Source of the DNA: Nemania diffusa
Lineage: Eukaryota > Ascomycota > Sordariomycetes > Xylariales > Xylariaceae
Direction of reading: 5' to 3'
Assembly: GCA_038501195.1 (NCBI GenBank)
Contig: JBBPUQ010000007.1
Coordinates: 2,271,501 to 2,335,500 of the forward strand
DNA: 64,000 nucleotides
Under the pieces are notes generated by a model, which was not told where the DNA came from, searched no databases, and saw nothing but the letters and a program-made list of their open reading frames with translations. Of the stretch, positions 44,923 through 56,583 are shown piece by piece. The position numbers and the translations under genes are program-made. Numbering within the stretch: position 1 is the first letter of the stretch; each line of letters starts with the position of its first letter.

Positions 44923-46698
44923 CTAAAAGCTCTTCCAAAGCTGTTTCCACCACGGCTGAGATTCAATAACCGCAGTGGATCCTTTGTTGTGTTCTAGATC
45001 ACGCCGTTGTCCTGACTGGAGATCAATCTCATCTAGTCGCCAAAAACGAGTCTTATTCCACAGTTTAAATGCCACATAGATGATAGCGAAGAGTGGAAGG
45101 AGAATATAAGCGTCCACGAAGTTCCCAGCGTTGAAAGGCGCGAGGCTCGTCCAACCTTGCACAAAAGCGAGGAAGATGTTGGCGAAGAGTCCAAACCACG
45201 CATTCCAGGGGTACCAAAGTGCCTTGAAAGGGAGGTCTTCGACTTGGTAGCCCTGCAATTGCCAGGCTTGCCGAAATCGAATGTGAATGAACGAGATCGA
45301 CCCCCACACAAGAAACGTAGACACACCTGATAGGTTGACGATATACGAGTAAGCGTTTGCAGCACCAGCGGATATGTTAAGTAGCGACAAGGCGCCAAAA
45401 GCATTGGAAAAGATGATTGCAGGAATTGGCACGCCGCGTCGGTCTGTCCACCCGAGGAACTTTGGGGCTTTCCCATCCTGGGCCATGAACAAGATAGTTC
45501 TTGATGCAATATATATCGAACTGTTGATAGCTGATATGCAGGTGACGAGGATGAAGCCATTGATTAGATGGACGCCCCCCTCCCATCCGGCATTTTGGAT
45601 GGCGATTGTCATGGGGCTTTTCAGCGCACGACTAGTACCGTTGATAAGACCATCAGCATTCGATGGACATGTGAGCCCGTAGAAGAAGGCGGCTCCAAGG
45701 TAGATGAAGATGATGCGCCAGAAGGTTTGGCGAATGGCCAACGGGATAGCTACGCTCGGGTTCTTGGTCTCGGTGGCGGCCACAGCGACGGATTCGACAC
45801 CAGCATAGAAGGTGCTACAGAAGACGAAGACCTTCGCAACGCCAGCAAACCCATTTACGAAAGGACCAGGGTCATGCCAGTAACGAAACCCAATAGCGTC
45901 GGCTCCAGTGATTCCGCCAGAAGCGTAACTAAGAATGTTGGTTACTAAGCTATAGTGGTGCCTTCAACGTAGAGACTTACACGATAGCAAAAATGTAGTA
46001 AGCCACCAAGCCCGCCAATTTTATAAGGGCAAGCCAAAACTCGGCCTCTCCAAAAGCCTCAACTCCGAGTAGTTGGAAGCAAAGGAACACAGACTAGACG
46101 CGGTATTTAGAACAAATCCACGATACGATGGCCATGAAGCGCAACCCACCCACAGAATTAGAAAGTATCCCCATATAGGGACTTTATCGCTCCAAAATGA
46201 CAGAATGCTCGTGACGGCGTTATACTCGTTGGCGAGCACCGCAAACCAAATGATGAAATAGTTCCAACCCACGGCCACGGCGAACGCGGGATCGACCATG
46301 CGATCAGCCAGTTTCGTGAACGCACCCCCTGAGGGGTACAGCGTGGTGAGCTCCCCCAAGCTCTGCATGATACTAGAGAGCACAATGTGAATTAGCTGGC
46401 TAAGATGCACTCTTATTCACTCTATCAGGGGCGCGCACCTGAAAGCGATAATGCCGATGAGGCCGAAACCGATGATGAGAGAGGCCGGCCCGCCGCTGGC
46501 CAGCGCACCGCCGCTCCCGACCAAGAGCCCCGGGCCAATTATCCCGGCGAGGGCTAATAAGCTCAAGTGCCGGGTCTTTAGCCCGCGTTTGACACCCGAA
46601 TCAGGGTCGATTTCCTGGAAGTCCAATTGTCCGGCATCCACATCGAGCGGCCTCAGGGGCGCGTTCGAGTCCTTCGGGCTATTCATATTTGGTGACAT
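44923..46698 (-). CDS. amino-acid permease (yeast-type, APC superfamily)
   Basis: Plasma-membrane amino-acid/proton symporter of about 533 residues with 12 predicted helices. Exons are 46698-46439, 46372-46150, 46093-45981 and 45928-44923; all joins keep frame. Landmarks: the short acidic cytosolic N-terminus, KTRHLSLLALAGIIGPGLLV with the first helix and its glycine-rich substrate loop, ELTTLYPSGGAFTKLADR, ILSFWSDKVPIWGYFLILW, QLLGVEAFGEAEFWLALIK, then STFYAGVESVAVAATETKNP and SSIYIASRTILFMAQDGKAP. The C-terminal tail is short and charged (QSQRRDLE-like) ending QLWKSF. Substrate cannot be told from sequence. In contrast to the permease relic near 6-7 kb, this copy has no lesions. ATG 46698 is chosen as the first methionine in frame. 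Confidence 0.92.
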
Positions 46699-47707
46699 GC
46701 CCGGGTGACCTAGCGAAAAAAGGCAGCGCCGGTGCAAGTCTAGAGGGGTGGATTGTTAAAGATGTCGAATTTATTAGACGAAGGACTCCGACCACATGAA
46801 TGTTTCGGCTAGAAAGGATTTCCGCCTTGTCGAGTTCTCATCTGCTGCATAACATGCAGAGATGTTCGCTAGCAGAGGCTTTCGGTGTAGATCCATACAA
46901 ATTCATACTCTCGGCAAGATGGCGTGATCGACCCTTCAATGGTGAAAAGTACCTAATCTAGCATGCAAAAAAAAACCGTAACTTTCTTATAAGCGAGGCC
47001 TAATTTAGGTTCAAATAGCGGTAGGGCCCGGTACCTATATATTTTTTTCTCTTTTTAAATAAAATTAGGTAAATTTAATTGCTTGAGCAATGGTGTTAGT
47101 CCAGACGTCATCACTAGCATCGAGGCACCTTTTTGCGCTTCGTTTAACACTGAGCGCGTGGGGGTTGTCGCGTGCCTAGGTATCATAGGCTAACTGCAAT
47201 AAGAACAAAGGATCGGGTCAATACTTGCTTATCCACTGTAAAGTAGGTACTTATTTATGGAGGCACCTATGTAAATGGCCCCTAGAATCGAGGTAGCTAG
47301 GTGCTATCTAGTGCTGGATCCTAGGGGGTTCTCAACTAAAAAATCGAATTGCTTGTCCTGAAACAAGCCGAAATGTTTTACGCAGAGCGGAGATTTGCCC
47401 TCAAGTGCTTCTCTCTAGAATCCTCAGATATTCATTAGGAAGGTAAACTATCTAAAGTACTTACATATGCTGGGTACCTAAAAAACGGTAGAGGTGCCAT
47501 TATTAAAATACTGATGTATGAAGAATAAATGATGATGTACTAAAGATATGTATCGGCATATTTGTGCAGCTACCTACCTACCCCGCATTTAGTGTAAGTA
47601 GGTACCTACCTACATATAGGTAATTGAGCCCTCTTTGTACTTACATGTAGGTACCTAACCTCTGCCGCACTGTCAATACAACATCATTTTTGTCTTCTAC
47701 GGAAATT
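46699..47707. other. intergenic spacer, AT-rich
   Basis: Permease promoter side. Strongly enriched in TAGGTACCTA-like words (for example near 47570-47660). No gene recognised. Confidence 0.5.
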
Positions 47708-48527
47708 ACTAGAGGATCCACCCGTGGAGTACCCTCTTCACTGCGTTCAGAGGGCCCCAGAAATCGTAGACACCCCAATAATCATAGACACCACTCCGTC
47801 AGCCGACCACTAAATTTACTAGTAAATCTGACTTTTTGGTGTCAAAACGCGTTTTTTCGCAACAGCAATACTCAACCACTTTAATTCTGACTGTTTGCAT
47901 ACTTGGTCTATATAAAAGAATAGCCAAAATAAAGCTTTATATAGACTCAATTATAGCCCTACTGCCTTGTACAGGTCTGTACAGGTCTATACACTTATAC
48001 AGCAGTATTGCCTAAGAAATAGGTGAAAATGAAGCTATCTACGCGGTCGCAACCTCTCGTACGCCCGTACCATGGCTTCTAGTACGTTCATATATATAGA
48101 TATCATTGCTACAGTATTGGTCTATTAGGTCATGTACATATTGAAGCCCTTGAAGTCCTTGAAGCCCTCGAAGCCTTTGAAGCCTTTGAATTGTTTCATA
48201 CAAAATGCCACCACTTACACCTAGTTACCTTACGTAATCAACATACATTTACACACATATGACCTACATACACACAGCATTTACACAACAGAATATGCCG
48301 GTAGATAAAAAACAACCTGACAGCTGTGAAGTAAAATATACAGCCAAGCTACAGTTCTAGTTTCAAACCAAAGGACTAGAAAGAAGGCTGTTTGTTCGCA
48401 GGTCCAAAAGTAGCAGTTTAGGTGTAAAAGAGAGGTAAAAGCGGTGTCTATGATTATTGGGGTGTCTACGATTTCTGGGGCCCTCTGAACGCAGTGAAGA
48501 GGGTACTCCACGGGTGGATCCTCTAGT
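47708..48527. mobile_element. 820-bp non-autonomous DNA transposon with 85-bp perfect terminal inverted repeats
   Basis: The first 85 bases (starting ACTAGAGGATCCACCCGTGG) return as an exact reverse complement at 48443-48527. The trinucleotide ATT directly precedes the left end and directly follows the right end, a possible 3-bp target duplication. The inside has no open frame of transposase size, only AT-rich sequence and a short tandem repeat. Perfect identity of the two arms suggests recent movement or ongoing correction. Family is uncertain; a 3-bp AT-rich duplication would suit PIF/Harbinger-like elements. Confidence 0.8.
48141..48192 (+). repeat. short tandem repeat inside the 820-bp element
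   Basis: About six imperfect copies of a 9-mer of the form TTGAAGCCC/T follow each other. It is in the middle of the element and is not coding in any convincing frame. Confidence 0.7.
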
Positions 48528-48665
48528 ATTCTTATAAAGCCCACAAAAAGCTCACTATGTATGTATGCAGTTACCGTAATGCTATAATAGGTACATGGCA
48601 AACAGACAATAAATTTTCGTCTGTACTATGCATTCTCACTGCACTAAACACACCCAACGCAAAAA

Positions 48666-50690
48666 TCAGCTTCCACCCGGTCTAGCTGTTGCCGTCACTG
48701 TTGTTGCAGACTTCTTTTCCCTTGTACGCATGTCATCCGTAGATGAGTGTGGCGAGACAACATGGAATACTTCTGACCTAGCAATGGCGCTGTACTTCCG
48801 TCGTCTAAAGAGGAGGCTAGAAAATGACAAGAATTAGCTAAAGAGCTATGGAGCGAGACATGCGGAAAGGGGTTCACTCACTATATCCCGGCAGCTACAG
48901 CAGCCAAGAACGGCACGCCAAGGCCAACACTAAGGCCAATGATGAGGCCCTTGTTTACACCAGGAGTTTCGCCCAGGGGTTTATCATCCGATCCGCCACC
49001 TTGGCCTTCTCCTCCTGAGCCTGTAGTCGTCGCAGCTGAGGATGTTGGTGGCGGCGGCGGCGGGACATACGATACAGGGCTTCCGCTCGTCGCATTAACG
49101 ACCTTGACGTTGTTAGCAAAGGGAATCGTTGTCGGGATGGTGTCCTGCGTCGTCGCTGGGAAGGTCGCATTCACGATGTCTGACACTGTTAGGACCAGTG
49201 TCTTCGTGCTTGTAACCTTGCTCGTGCTCTGCAACGATGCCGGACATTCAGTTAAGCCACTCGTTAGGCAGACCAGGCCCGTAAACGTGACCTCTTTTGT
49301 AGTCGTCGTCGTCGTCAAGCTGTTATCCGCCCTCGCCGATATGGACGGCAGCGGCGTGCTCATGATGGTCGCGGAGGCGGTTTTCGTCACGGACTTAGCG
49401 CACTCATCCGCTAGGGTTGTGTAAAAGATAGGAATCTTAGTGGACGGATCAGGACCCCATGTCTCGGGCCCAACGGCCAGCGTCGCGCCGGCAGCGGCTC
49501 CCAGCGCAAGCTGGTAAACCTGCTGCACGCGCAACTGGCAGTCGCTGTCGTCGCCTTCCGGCATGGCCGTGATGTTCGTCGTGAACTCGGCTAGGTCGGC
49601 GTAAACTAGGACCTCTGTGCCCGTCTCGACCGGTAAGAGTTCGAACTCGTCGAATTCTAGGGAGATGCCTGCATGGACGCCCACGCGTAGAGTTGCTGAG
49701 AGGACGCCATTTGCGCTGTTGACAGTAACGGGTAGGAACTCAAATGATCCTCCATTGCTAATGTCAAGGGTCAGTTCGTGCCTCGCTAGGCTTAAGCACT
49801 ATATGAATTCACCACGACTTACAAGGTCACGCTAGAGACATTGTGACTGAAGAGCGCAAGGTCCAGCGCCATCCCATCGTCAACCTTGATATGAAGGCCG
49901 CTGCTAATATCAATGTCCGCATCTGCAGCTAAAATTAGGTCGATGGAAGCTACAACTCCCACAAACGTCGCGCTGTCGATCGCGAGCCCAATCGGAGATT
50001 TGCTCGCGTAGAGGTTAAGTGTGTACGACGTGCCGGCCGAGATGACAGTGTCTATTAGCATATAAAGCTCCAGGTCATCGAATTGAAGGCTCAGCCGGCA
50101 CTCGGGGATATCGGGCACGTCAACATTGAAGCTGACGTTCAAAGGCGGGAAGCTGACGTCGTCGAAGTCGAAGTCGTCTGTCAAGTTCGCCAATGCTTTT
50201 GGGACTTCCGCTTTGAGGTAGTGATAGGCCGTCGTCGTGACATTCTCGATTTCGTCTCCGACGTCGCTTGTGAAGTTCGCGATTGCTTGCCCGATGTCGA
50301 AACTACTGTCAAAGTCAAGCTCGGCCGTGACATTTCCCTTAACGTAACAGGTTGTGCATGTTACTTCAATCCCGGCGGATTCTGACCCTAAGTCGCCCGC
50401 GCTATCCATTAAGTCAGATACGCCAGCGGACCTAATCGGGGATTATAGATGTCTTCTCACAGGCTGAACAGCGTTGCACCGTTCCAACTCTTAGCTATAC
50501 CAGTGGCATTTCTTGATTTGTTACTGCTTCCTAGGCGCTTATTGTGTTGTATCGCCTTTGAGAGTGAGCGCAAGGTGTCTGACGATGGTAAAGATCTTGG
50601 GGAAATGAACTGATGCAACCCGGCAGTTGCACCAACGTCTGATACTAGTACTAGACTCAGTAACGACGAATATATAAAATTGGGTATCAT
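48666..50690 (-). CDS. large secreted/surface protein with single C-terminal membrane anchor
   Basis: Four exons (50690-50461, 50401-49823, 49757-48882, 48816-48666) give about 611 residues. The start is a signal peptide (MIPNFIYSSLLSLVLVSDVG). The ectodomain has two beta-rich parts (TCTTCYVKGNVTAELDFDSS; VPDIPECRLSLQFDDLELYM; SLEFDEFELLPVETGTEVLV) with many N-glycosylation sites, then a Ser/Thr/Pro linker containing PPPPPP. A membrane helix follows (KGLIIGLSVGLGVPFLAAVA) and a basic stop-transfer (LLFRRRKYSA), with a cytosolic tail of about 40 residues. The last exon is supported by GTGAGT...TCTAG and by restoring the juxtamembrane arginines. The design resembles fungal WSC/Mid2-like surface proteins; the ectodomain family is unnamed to me. 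Confidence 0.78.
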
Positions 50691-52013
50691 GATTAATAAA
50701 AAAATAAGAAAGATCTGGTATTGAAAAGGGTATAGAGATAGAAACTACAGACTAAGAACATCTCGAAACTCAAGGCCGTGGCAAGCTCTTAGTATATAAC
50801 AAGGAAATAATATTTATATTATGTCTCAAGTCAGGTTTATGAGACAGGTTTGCAAGGGCTGCGAAAGGAGCATCCTACGGACTCCGCGATTTGGATCTCA
50901 GGTAAAGCCACGCCGGCGAAGTGCATGCATATACTATAGTTTGGTAATGAGAATGCCGTTAGTCGAAGTTGCATCTACGGAGCTCGATCTTGTTTCACGC
51001 CTTCCTTCTACCAAGAATGTGCCAAAAATAAGGCAAGGCGGATATAAAATAGGTAGAGCTTCTGGAATCGGGCAAGTGGAACTGCCTCCACGAATCCCAC
51101 AGCTCGGGGACAGCCGCAGGGTTAGTCTAGTGTTTGAGACAATGTTAGTAGCAGATGCACTTGCATGCATGTTGTGTGATCCTTCGCCCCCAATTGTGGC
51201 TTCTTAGGAGACTTAACTAAACCCCGAAGACACTTATTTTCTTTTTCTTGTCCGACTCTAAACTGCAGAATACTCTTTTTTAGATGTTGTGGCGCGAGAT
51301 GCGCAGCATCTGTCTAAGGCTGCTAGGTACCTTATCTACACTCATAAATAGGTTCACTTCACCGAAGCCTGCCTTATCGGTGAGTGCTATGAATAGCATG
51401 GCCACGAGGCTTGTGATTCAATATTTATAACAAATTGGGATTTCTATTGAAAGAATGACCCTATATATAGTTTACCCGAAGCCAAAACACCAAAATACTA
51501 GAGATTTCAATCGCTTAGAGGGGATTAGTTAGGACGCCATCTTCCCAGCTGAGTAGAACACCCGTGAATACATTATACGGCCGAGCCTTCGCACGGGTGC
51601 GAAATAAGGCTGAGGTTAATTGATCAACTGCCACCACCAATGTTTCTCGTATTGGATTATGTGAGACACGTTGATAGCTTGGAAACCCTGTATTGTCCCC
51701 GGGCGGTCGCGCGAGAAGCGCCCTCCATGCGAAATCTTCATAGAGCTTGCAACTTACGGCCTCCGTGATCTGTAAATGCAAAGAAGCCAAATCCGACAGA
51801 TCTGCAGAGCACACCTGCCGAACCCGCTCCGAAATTGGTTGGGTTCTGCACGTGACGTAACGGACAAGTCACGCGTCTTGTATGTGTTTGCTACGTTGTC
51901 TCACTTCCTTCCTGTAAAGATAACTGCGCGACTCTCGACGTAGTTGCTTGAAGAGCCAACCGGCACAGGCACATTCCACAATCTGTCACGACCTTTGTGA
52001 CAACACAGCATTG
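50691..52013. other. spacer with one doubtful open frame
   Basis: A 128-codon frame on the plus strand (50821-51207, ATG start) lacks recognisable domains, and its opposite strand is also open. I do not count it as a gene. The rest is AT-rich with nothing recognised. Confidence 0.4.
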
Positions 52014-53141
52014 ATGGCTTCCAGTCCACTTGGTGCTACAGGGCGCCGCTACATCTTCAAAGAATTGATCCAAGAGCGGCCGCACCTTGGCCGCGTGTGG
52101 TTGGCAACGTCCGCCCATCCTTTCTAATGTTGCCGTATTTGAACATTGAGCTAATAATGGCGCCTTAGATACGGGCATGACAAGTTCATCTTGAAAGATA
52201 TTCCGAAAGTAATGTACTCGAGCTTCAATGAGGACATACGACCCAGACTTCGGGAACACGAAAACCTACGCTTGCCCTCAGATACCATCCCCGGCAAGTG
52301 CATCTTTGTATACAAATACCTGACGGACGACTTCCTGAGCCTGGCTAAGCAACAAATGCCGACGGCGGATAGAAAGCAAGTCCTCAAGGCTTGCCTTCAA
52401 GGAATCGCGGAGTTGCATGACCGAGATATTGTGCATTTAGGTAACATGGATCATGATGTCTGAGCCCACGATGGGGTAGAGTCATAGCACTAATCGTCCA
52501 TCTTCAGACATCAAGCCTGACAATATCGTGGTCAATATTCGGCCGGACTCTGTTATTGACCAAGTTCAGATTATTGACATTGAGAATGCCGCATACCTTC
52601 CCAAAGGCCGGTGTATTAAAGGAATGTTGGCCGGAAACGACAATTGGCGCAGCCCAGAGGGACATTTCAAGGGTGAACTCAACAAACCCTCTGACATCTA
52701 TTCATTTGGAGCCGTAGTGAGTGGATCACGGGTGAATTGCGGCGAACGACACCTCTCTAACACGTTCGCACCACATAGTGCATCTATGCCATGCTTGGCC
52801 GTGTCATCTTCGGGCCAGACGATGATTTCCGGAAACACGAGTCGAAAGGCGCCCTGCCTGCTTTCATCCGCCTGCAACGTCAAGTCTCATATTTTGGAGA
52901 CAAGGATGGGCTGAACGGGCTTATGAAGCACGTTGGAGACGAGGAGATCAACTGCCAGCTCTTGGGGATGCTTTGGGACGAGCGGACGGAGGAGCATATT
53001 ACGTATAAACCGTTCTCAACATGGCCAGACGTCGAAGACGTCTCGTTCAGAGACCTCGTGCAGCGCATGTTGAATCTGGACCCTGCGAAGCGGATCACGG
53101 CTCGTCAGGCATTAGGTCATCCTTGGTTTGCAGGATTTTGA
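52014..53141 (+). CDS. small fungal protein kinase
   Basis: Four exons (52014-52108, 52169-52440, 52508-52716, 52779-53141) encode 312 residues, essentially a bare kinase domain. The N-lobe is compact, with [20 protein letters not shown] and the likely ATP lysine in KFILKDI (K41). The hinge region reads [16 protein letters not shown]. The catalytic loop is VHLDIKPDN with D123, K125 and N128, its aspartate split by the second intron. The metal-binding motif is IIDIENA in place of DFG. WRSPE replaces APE, and SDIYSFGAV fits subdomain IX. The C-lobe ends [18 protein letters not shown]. No canonical glycine-rich loop is seen. The first intron would start GTCCGC, a weak donor. Probably active, as this group keeps lysine and both aspartates. 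Substrate unknown. Confidence 0.8.
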
Positions 53142-53571
53142 CCCCTAGTCTTTCCCGTTTCCAGATTTCCATCTCTCCGATTTCCCCTACTACTTTCCTG
53201 TTCCGCAGTTTCCTTCTAATTTTCCGTCTCCCGAGAAAAGAACAGCCTCTTACTCCTCTCAAACGCCTGTTTGCTATAACAATTCTTGGACCATGATTTG
53301 TTGCAAGTGCTCCTCCACATACTTTGTTGAGCACGTCAGCCGCCCGCCGTATCAACTTGCAATGAGGAAAGATTGTAAAAAATGCTCAAGAAAGCCTCGT
53401 CTTTATGACTCGGGCTCTTCCAACTCTTGGAGTTCGGGCGACGCGAGGCGACTAAGAACCCCTCACGAAAACACCACATCAAATCATTGCCAAGTCCACC
53501 ACAAGCCCTCCACCTCAGTCATGTCAACAACTAGTGTACACTCCGCCTACCTTCGTATTTATGTGCCCAGC
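53142..53571. other. convergent spacer
   Basis: 3' flanks of the kinase and the hypothetical gene. One open frame at 53293-53685 runs antisense into the next gene and has no family features. Confidence 0.45.
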
Positions 53572-54156
53572 CTAGAGGTTGTGAGCCTGGCAATACGCCC
53601 TCACAACGGCTCCTCGATAGTCATTAGCCAGCACCCAGTTAAGCTTATCCTCGCTCTCCTCCCATTCGAAGAACTTGATCTTTAGATACAGCACACCCAA
53701 GTGACGACGATCCTTGATGACGTAGTGAGGATCCCAGTTAATGTTCGGATCGTTAAGTCTAGTGATGTTGGCAAGATCCTCACGAGTGTCGTTCGCAGGA
53801 TACACCCAGCCGTTTTTCGCTTGAGGTTGTATGATGAGGTCGGTGATAGTAATTCTCGGGATGCTTAACGGTCGCATGCTGAAGGACGGTTGCCAGGTTC
53901 GCCAGTGGCGCTGTGTCGAATTGAAGCTCATAAACACTCGGCCGTTGCCATTGACTGAGAGTGTCAGAACATACTTGGTACGGTCGGCGCGAATGGCCAT
54001 CAAGAGGTCCAACGCGGAAACAACGCCAACAAACGACGTGAATACTCCAGGTGTGCGCTTGTCGTAATAATGACAATCGACGTCCGGATTATTGGAAGGC
54101 GTGTATCGGAAGCGAGCCTTGCGAGATCCGGGATGGTATTCCTCGATTTGTACCAT
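53572..54156 (-). CDS. hypothetical protein
   Basis: Single exon, 194 residues from ATG 54156 (MVQIEEYHPGSRKARF). No signal peptide or membrane segment. It is rich in aromatic and basic residues with alternating strands (KYVLTLSVNGNGRVFMSFNS, GVLYLKIKFFEWEESEDKLN), suggesting a soluble beta-rich fold. The end (VLANDYRGAVVRAYCQAHNL) is well-formed. I recognise no family and assign no function. An overlapping out-of-frame start 53 bases upstream (MAPKQAPAF) is short and probably not used. Confidence 0.6.
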   Translation of the reverse strand: MVQIEEYHPGSRKARFRYTPSNNPDVDCHYYDKRTPGVFTSFVGVVSALDLLMAIRADRTKYVLTLSVNGNGRVFMSFNSTQRHWRTWQPSFSMRPLSIPRITITDLIIQPQAKNGWVYPANDTREDLANITRLNDPNINWDPHYVIKDRRHLGVLYLKIKFFEWEESEDKLNWVLANDYRGAVVRAYCQAHNL

Positions 54157-56583
54157 ACGGAAGGCTGCACTCCTCCAGGAGCGAAGGCAGGGGCTTGCTT
54201 GGGTGCCATGGTTGCTTGTTTGGAGGATTTGGTTCGAGGCGACTTAGTTGCAATTTATGTGACATCCTACGATAGAAAGCACGTTATTTAAGAAGCATTC
54301 GAGCCATCGACTCACCTTCGTGATGTGATCAAGTTATGGTTGCAAGGCAGAGAAGATTTTCTGAGGAATGGTGGTGTTCTGGGAATCGACTGAGGTGTAG
54401 AGATGAACTTTGTGTAACGCTTGTGAGTTTGTATGCCTATCGTAACCGACCCGATTCATCCCTTCTTGTTTCTTGTTGACACTTGGGTCATCTGCCTAAT
54501 TCTAATGAGGCACCGAGCCAACGCGAAGATAGACTGTTGACTCGCCCTCTACAGCACCGGGGTTGTAAATACCAAAGCACAGCATTTAGGCCACCTCCGG
54601 AATAAGCTCGTCAACAAGACTGTTATTGTTCGCATCGCGGAAGGTGAAACGGATCCTTTCCGCGACTCCATTGAATAACAACCCACGTTGTCAGGCCATA
54701 ATACACACGCCTCAACATGTCTGATCAATCTGTCGTTATGCCACCCTGGTTCGTTTAATTAGGGCGCGTGGGCGACAGAATGGGGGGATAGCCACACTTA
54801 AACTCCTCACATCGGACATCTAGACTCTAGAGAAGTTACTCTAGAAAGACTGTGGATTGCGGATGTGAAGCCGGTGGGCCCGGGTTCCTCGCAAGATCTT
54901 GCCTGGATTCGCCGCGATTTCATATCCAATGCAAGTTATCCGATTCCGGTCTGAGTCATTTTCTATTAAGCCAAGGTGGCCGCGTAATTCGGGTACCATC
55001 ACCGATGAATCCAGAGGAGACCGAAGATCCCGTGTCGAGAGCAGCGCCGCTACCTTGTCTATTCCTAGTCAGCGTGAATCTGATCCCATATCAACATCTT
55101 GGGAGGAAGGAGTGGCTAAACCTATTCATGAGGGACCAACCAGCATATTATTATTAATACGGCAAGTTGTTGCCTGGAGAAGTAGGGGTGTTCTATTGAT
55201 TAGGCTTAGTCTAGCAGATCTTCCCTGAGTCTTTTTATATATCCCTAAAAATTCCCTCCGGGCCCGTCCGGGAATTGGCTAGCTAGGCCGGTCCTCAAGA
55301 CGGAATTTGTATCAATTGTTCCCAAGAAGCGGAGCTGAAACCTCTGAAAGTGCTATCGGGACCTTTGTCAGGTCTCCCGAGTGCGGTGTGTACGTGGCAC
55401 ACATGCCATTTTAGTAGTCCATAGCCTCTATGCTTGCACATAATTTGGAATCTTGCCTTCCTCACATATCATTTGTTATCGGCAGTTGGCGGCTAAGAAC
55501 CTTGATGCTTGAAACCCACGAGGTTTGCAGGATTGGCACAGCTGTTACGGTGCTAAGCCTCAAGGGTATTAGAACTACGGCACGGGCCAAGGTCCGTGCT
55601 CTAGAAGCCAGAAACATACATGCTGTTGTGCAATAGCAATAAGTCAGTTCTAGTATCACAAGCAGTCTAGACTGTAATTAGGAACAGCTTAGTTAAATCG
55701 GTTAACTTCACAAAGAATGTGATGTATCTTAAACTTGAATTTTATTAAAATATTTTCAATGTACATGTGTTACAGAGAGTTTTGATTGAACCTTGTATAT
55801 TCGCCTGCTAAGTTTCGAAACTGCAAACCCCCAGCCCAAGGCGACTAAGAATTCCGGGCGGTTAGAGAAGAAAGAACTGATGGGACAATCACACCGCTAT
55901 GAGGGGCTAGCATAGGCTTTCGTACAGAGGGTTTACTATTGCAGTTGCTGGCTCGATAGTGGAATGGGCAGGTCCGGTGGTATCTAGATTCGAGGGCTGT
56001 GATTTTTGGTGGTACTCCCTACTTTGGCAGTACTTACTAATATTTCTGTGTTTAGGTAGCTTGCCTGGGACCTAGTATATGATGTCGATGAGGATCACTG
56101 AAAAATGGTCTATCTTTGGACATTAGGTACATGTTGCTTTGCATCCAGTACATGTAGTATTAACCGCACACAGTATTCACTACATACATCTCTCACTGCA
56201 TAGGTATTAACTACCAATAAGCTGTGCAAATAGATAAATGGTATTGGAAAATGAGTAACGAATAACATAACAAACTATAGACAAACAGAAGGAAGCAAGA
56301 CAATAAAGTCCGAGCCGGCGTCAGGAATAATGAATCACTTACACCACCCAGATTTTAGTTCCTTGGGTACCTGCCAGATAATTTATTTCCTTATAAAATC
56401 TCACCATATCCTTCATTCGTTTCCCCATCTTTCTACTCGAGTACCAGTCTACTTGTGCTCATTCAACCCTCGACTCTTCATACATGTGTAACCTTCCCCC
56501 GAGAGTATAGTTAACTATCTATTCTCACCCTCGAATGATATCGGTATTCTCGGATTTTGATTCAGGTTTATCATACCACAGCC
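54157..56583. other. long gene-free spacer
   Basis: About 2.4 kb. Short open frames at 54852-55228 and 55430-55659 show no family features. Composition shifts from mixed to AT-rich after 55650. No repeat or RNA gene recognised. Confidence 0.45.

Noticed and set aside
48141..48192. CRISPR-like or regulatory array
   Set aside because: Contiguous 9-base units without spacers; a slippage repeat inside a transposon in a eukaryotic genome.
50821..51207. 128-codon ATG-started frame on the plus strand
   Set aside because: No domain, no signal peptide, an open frame on the opposite strand too, and no splice or family support.
53831..54291. Plus-strand frames over the 194-residue hypothetical gene
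   Set aside because: Shadows of the minus-strand frame, which is longer and has better protein character.
54852..55659. Several 65-110 codon frames in the long spacer
   Set aside because: No motif or composition bias; consistent with chance.
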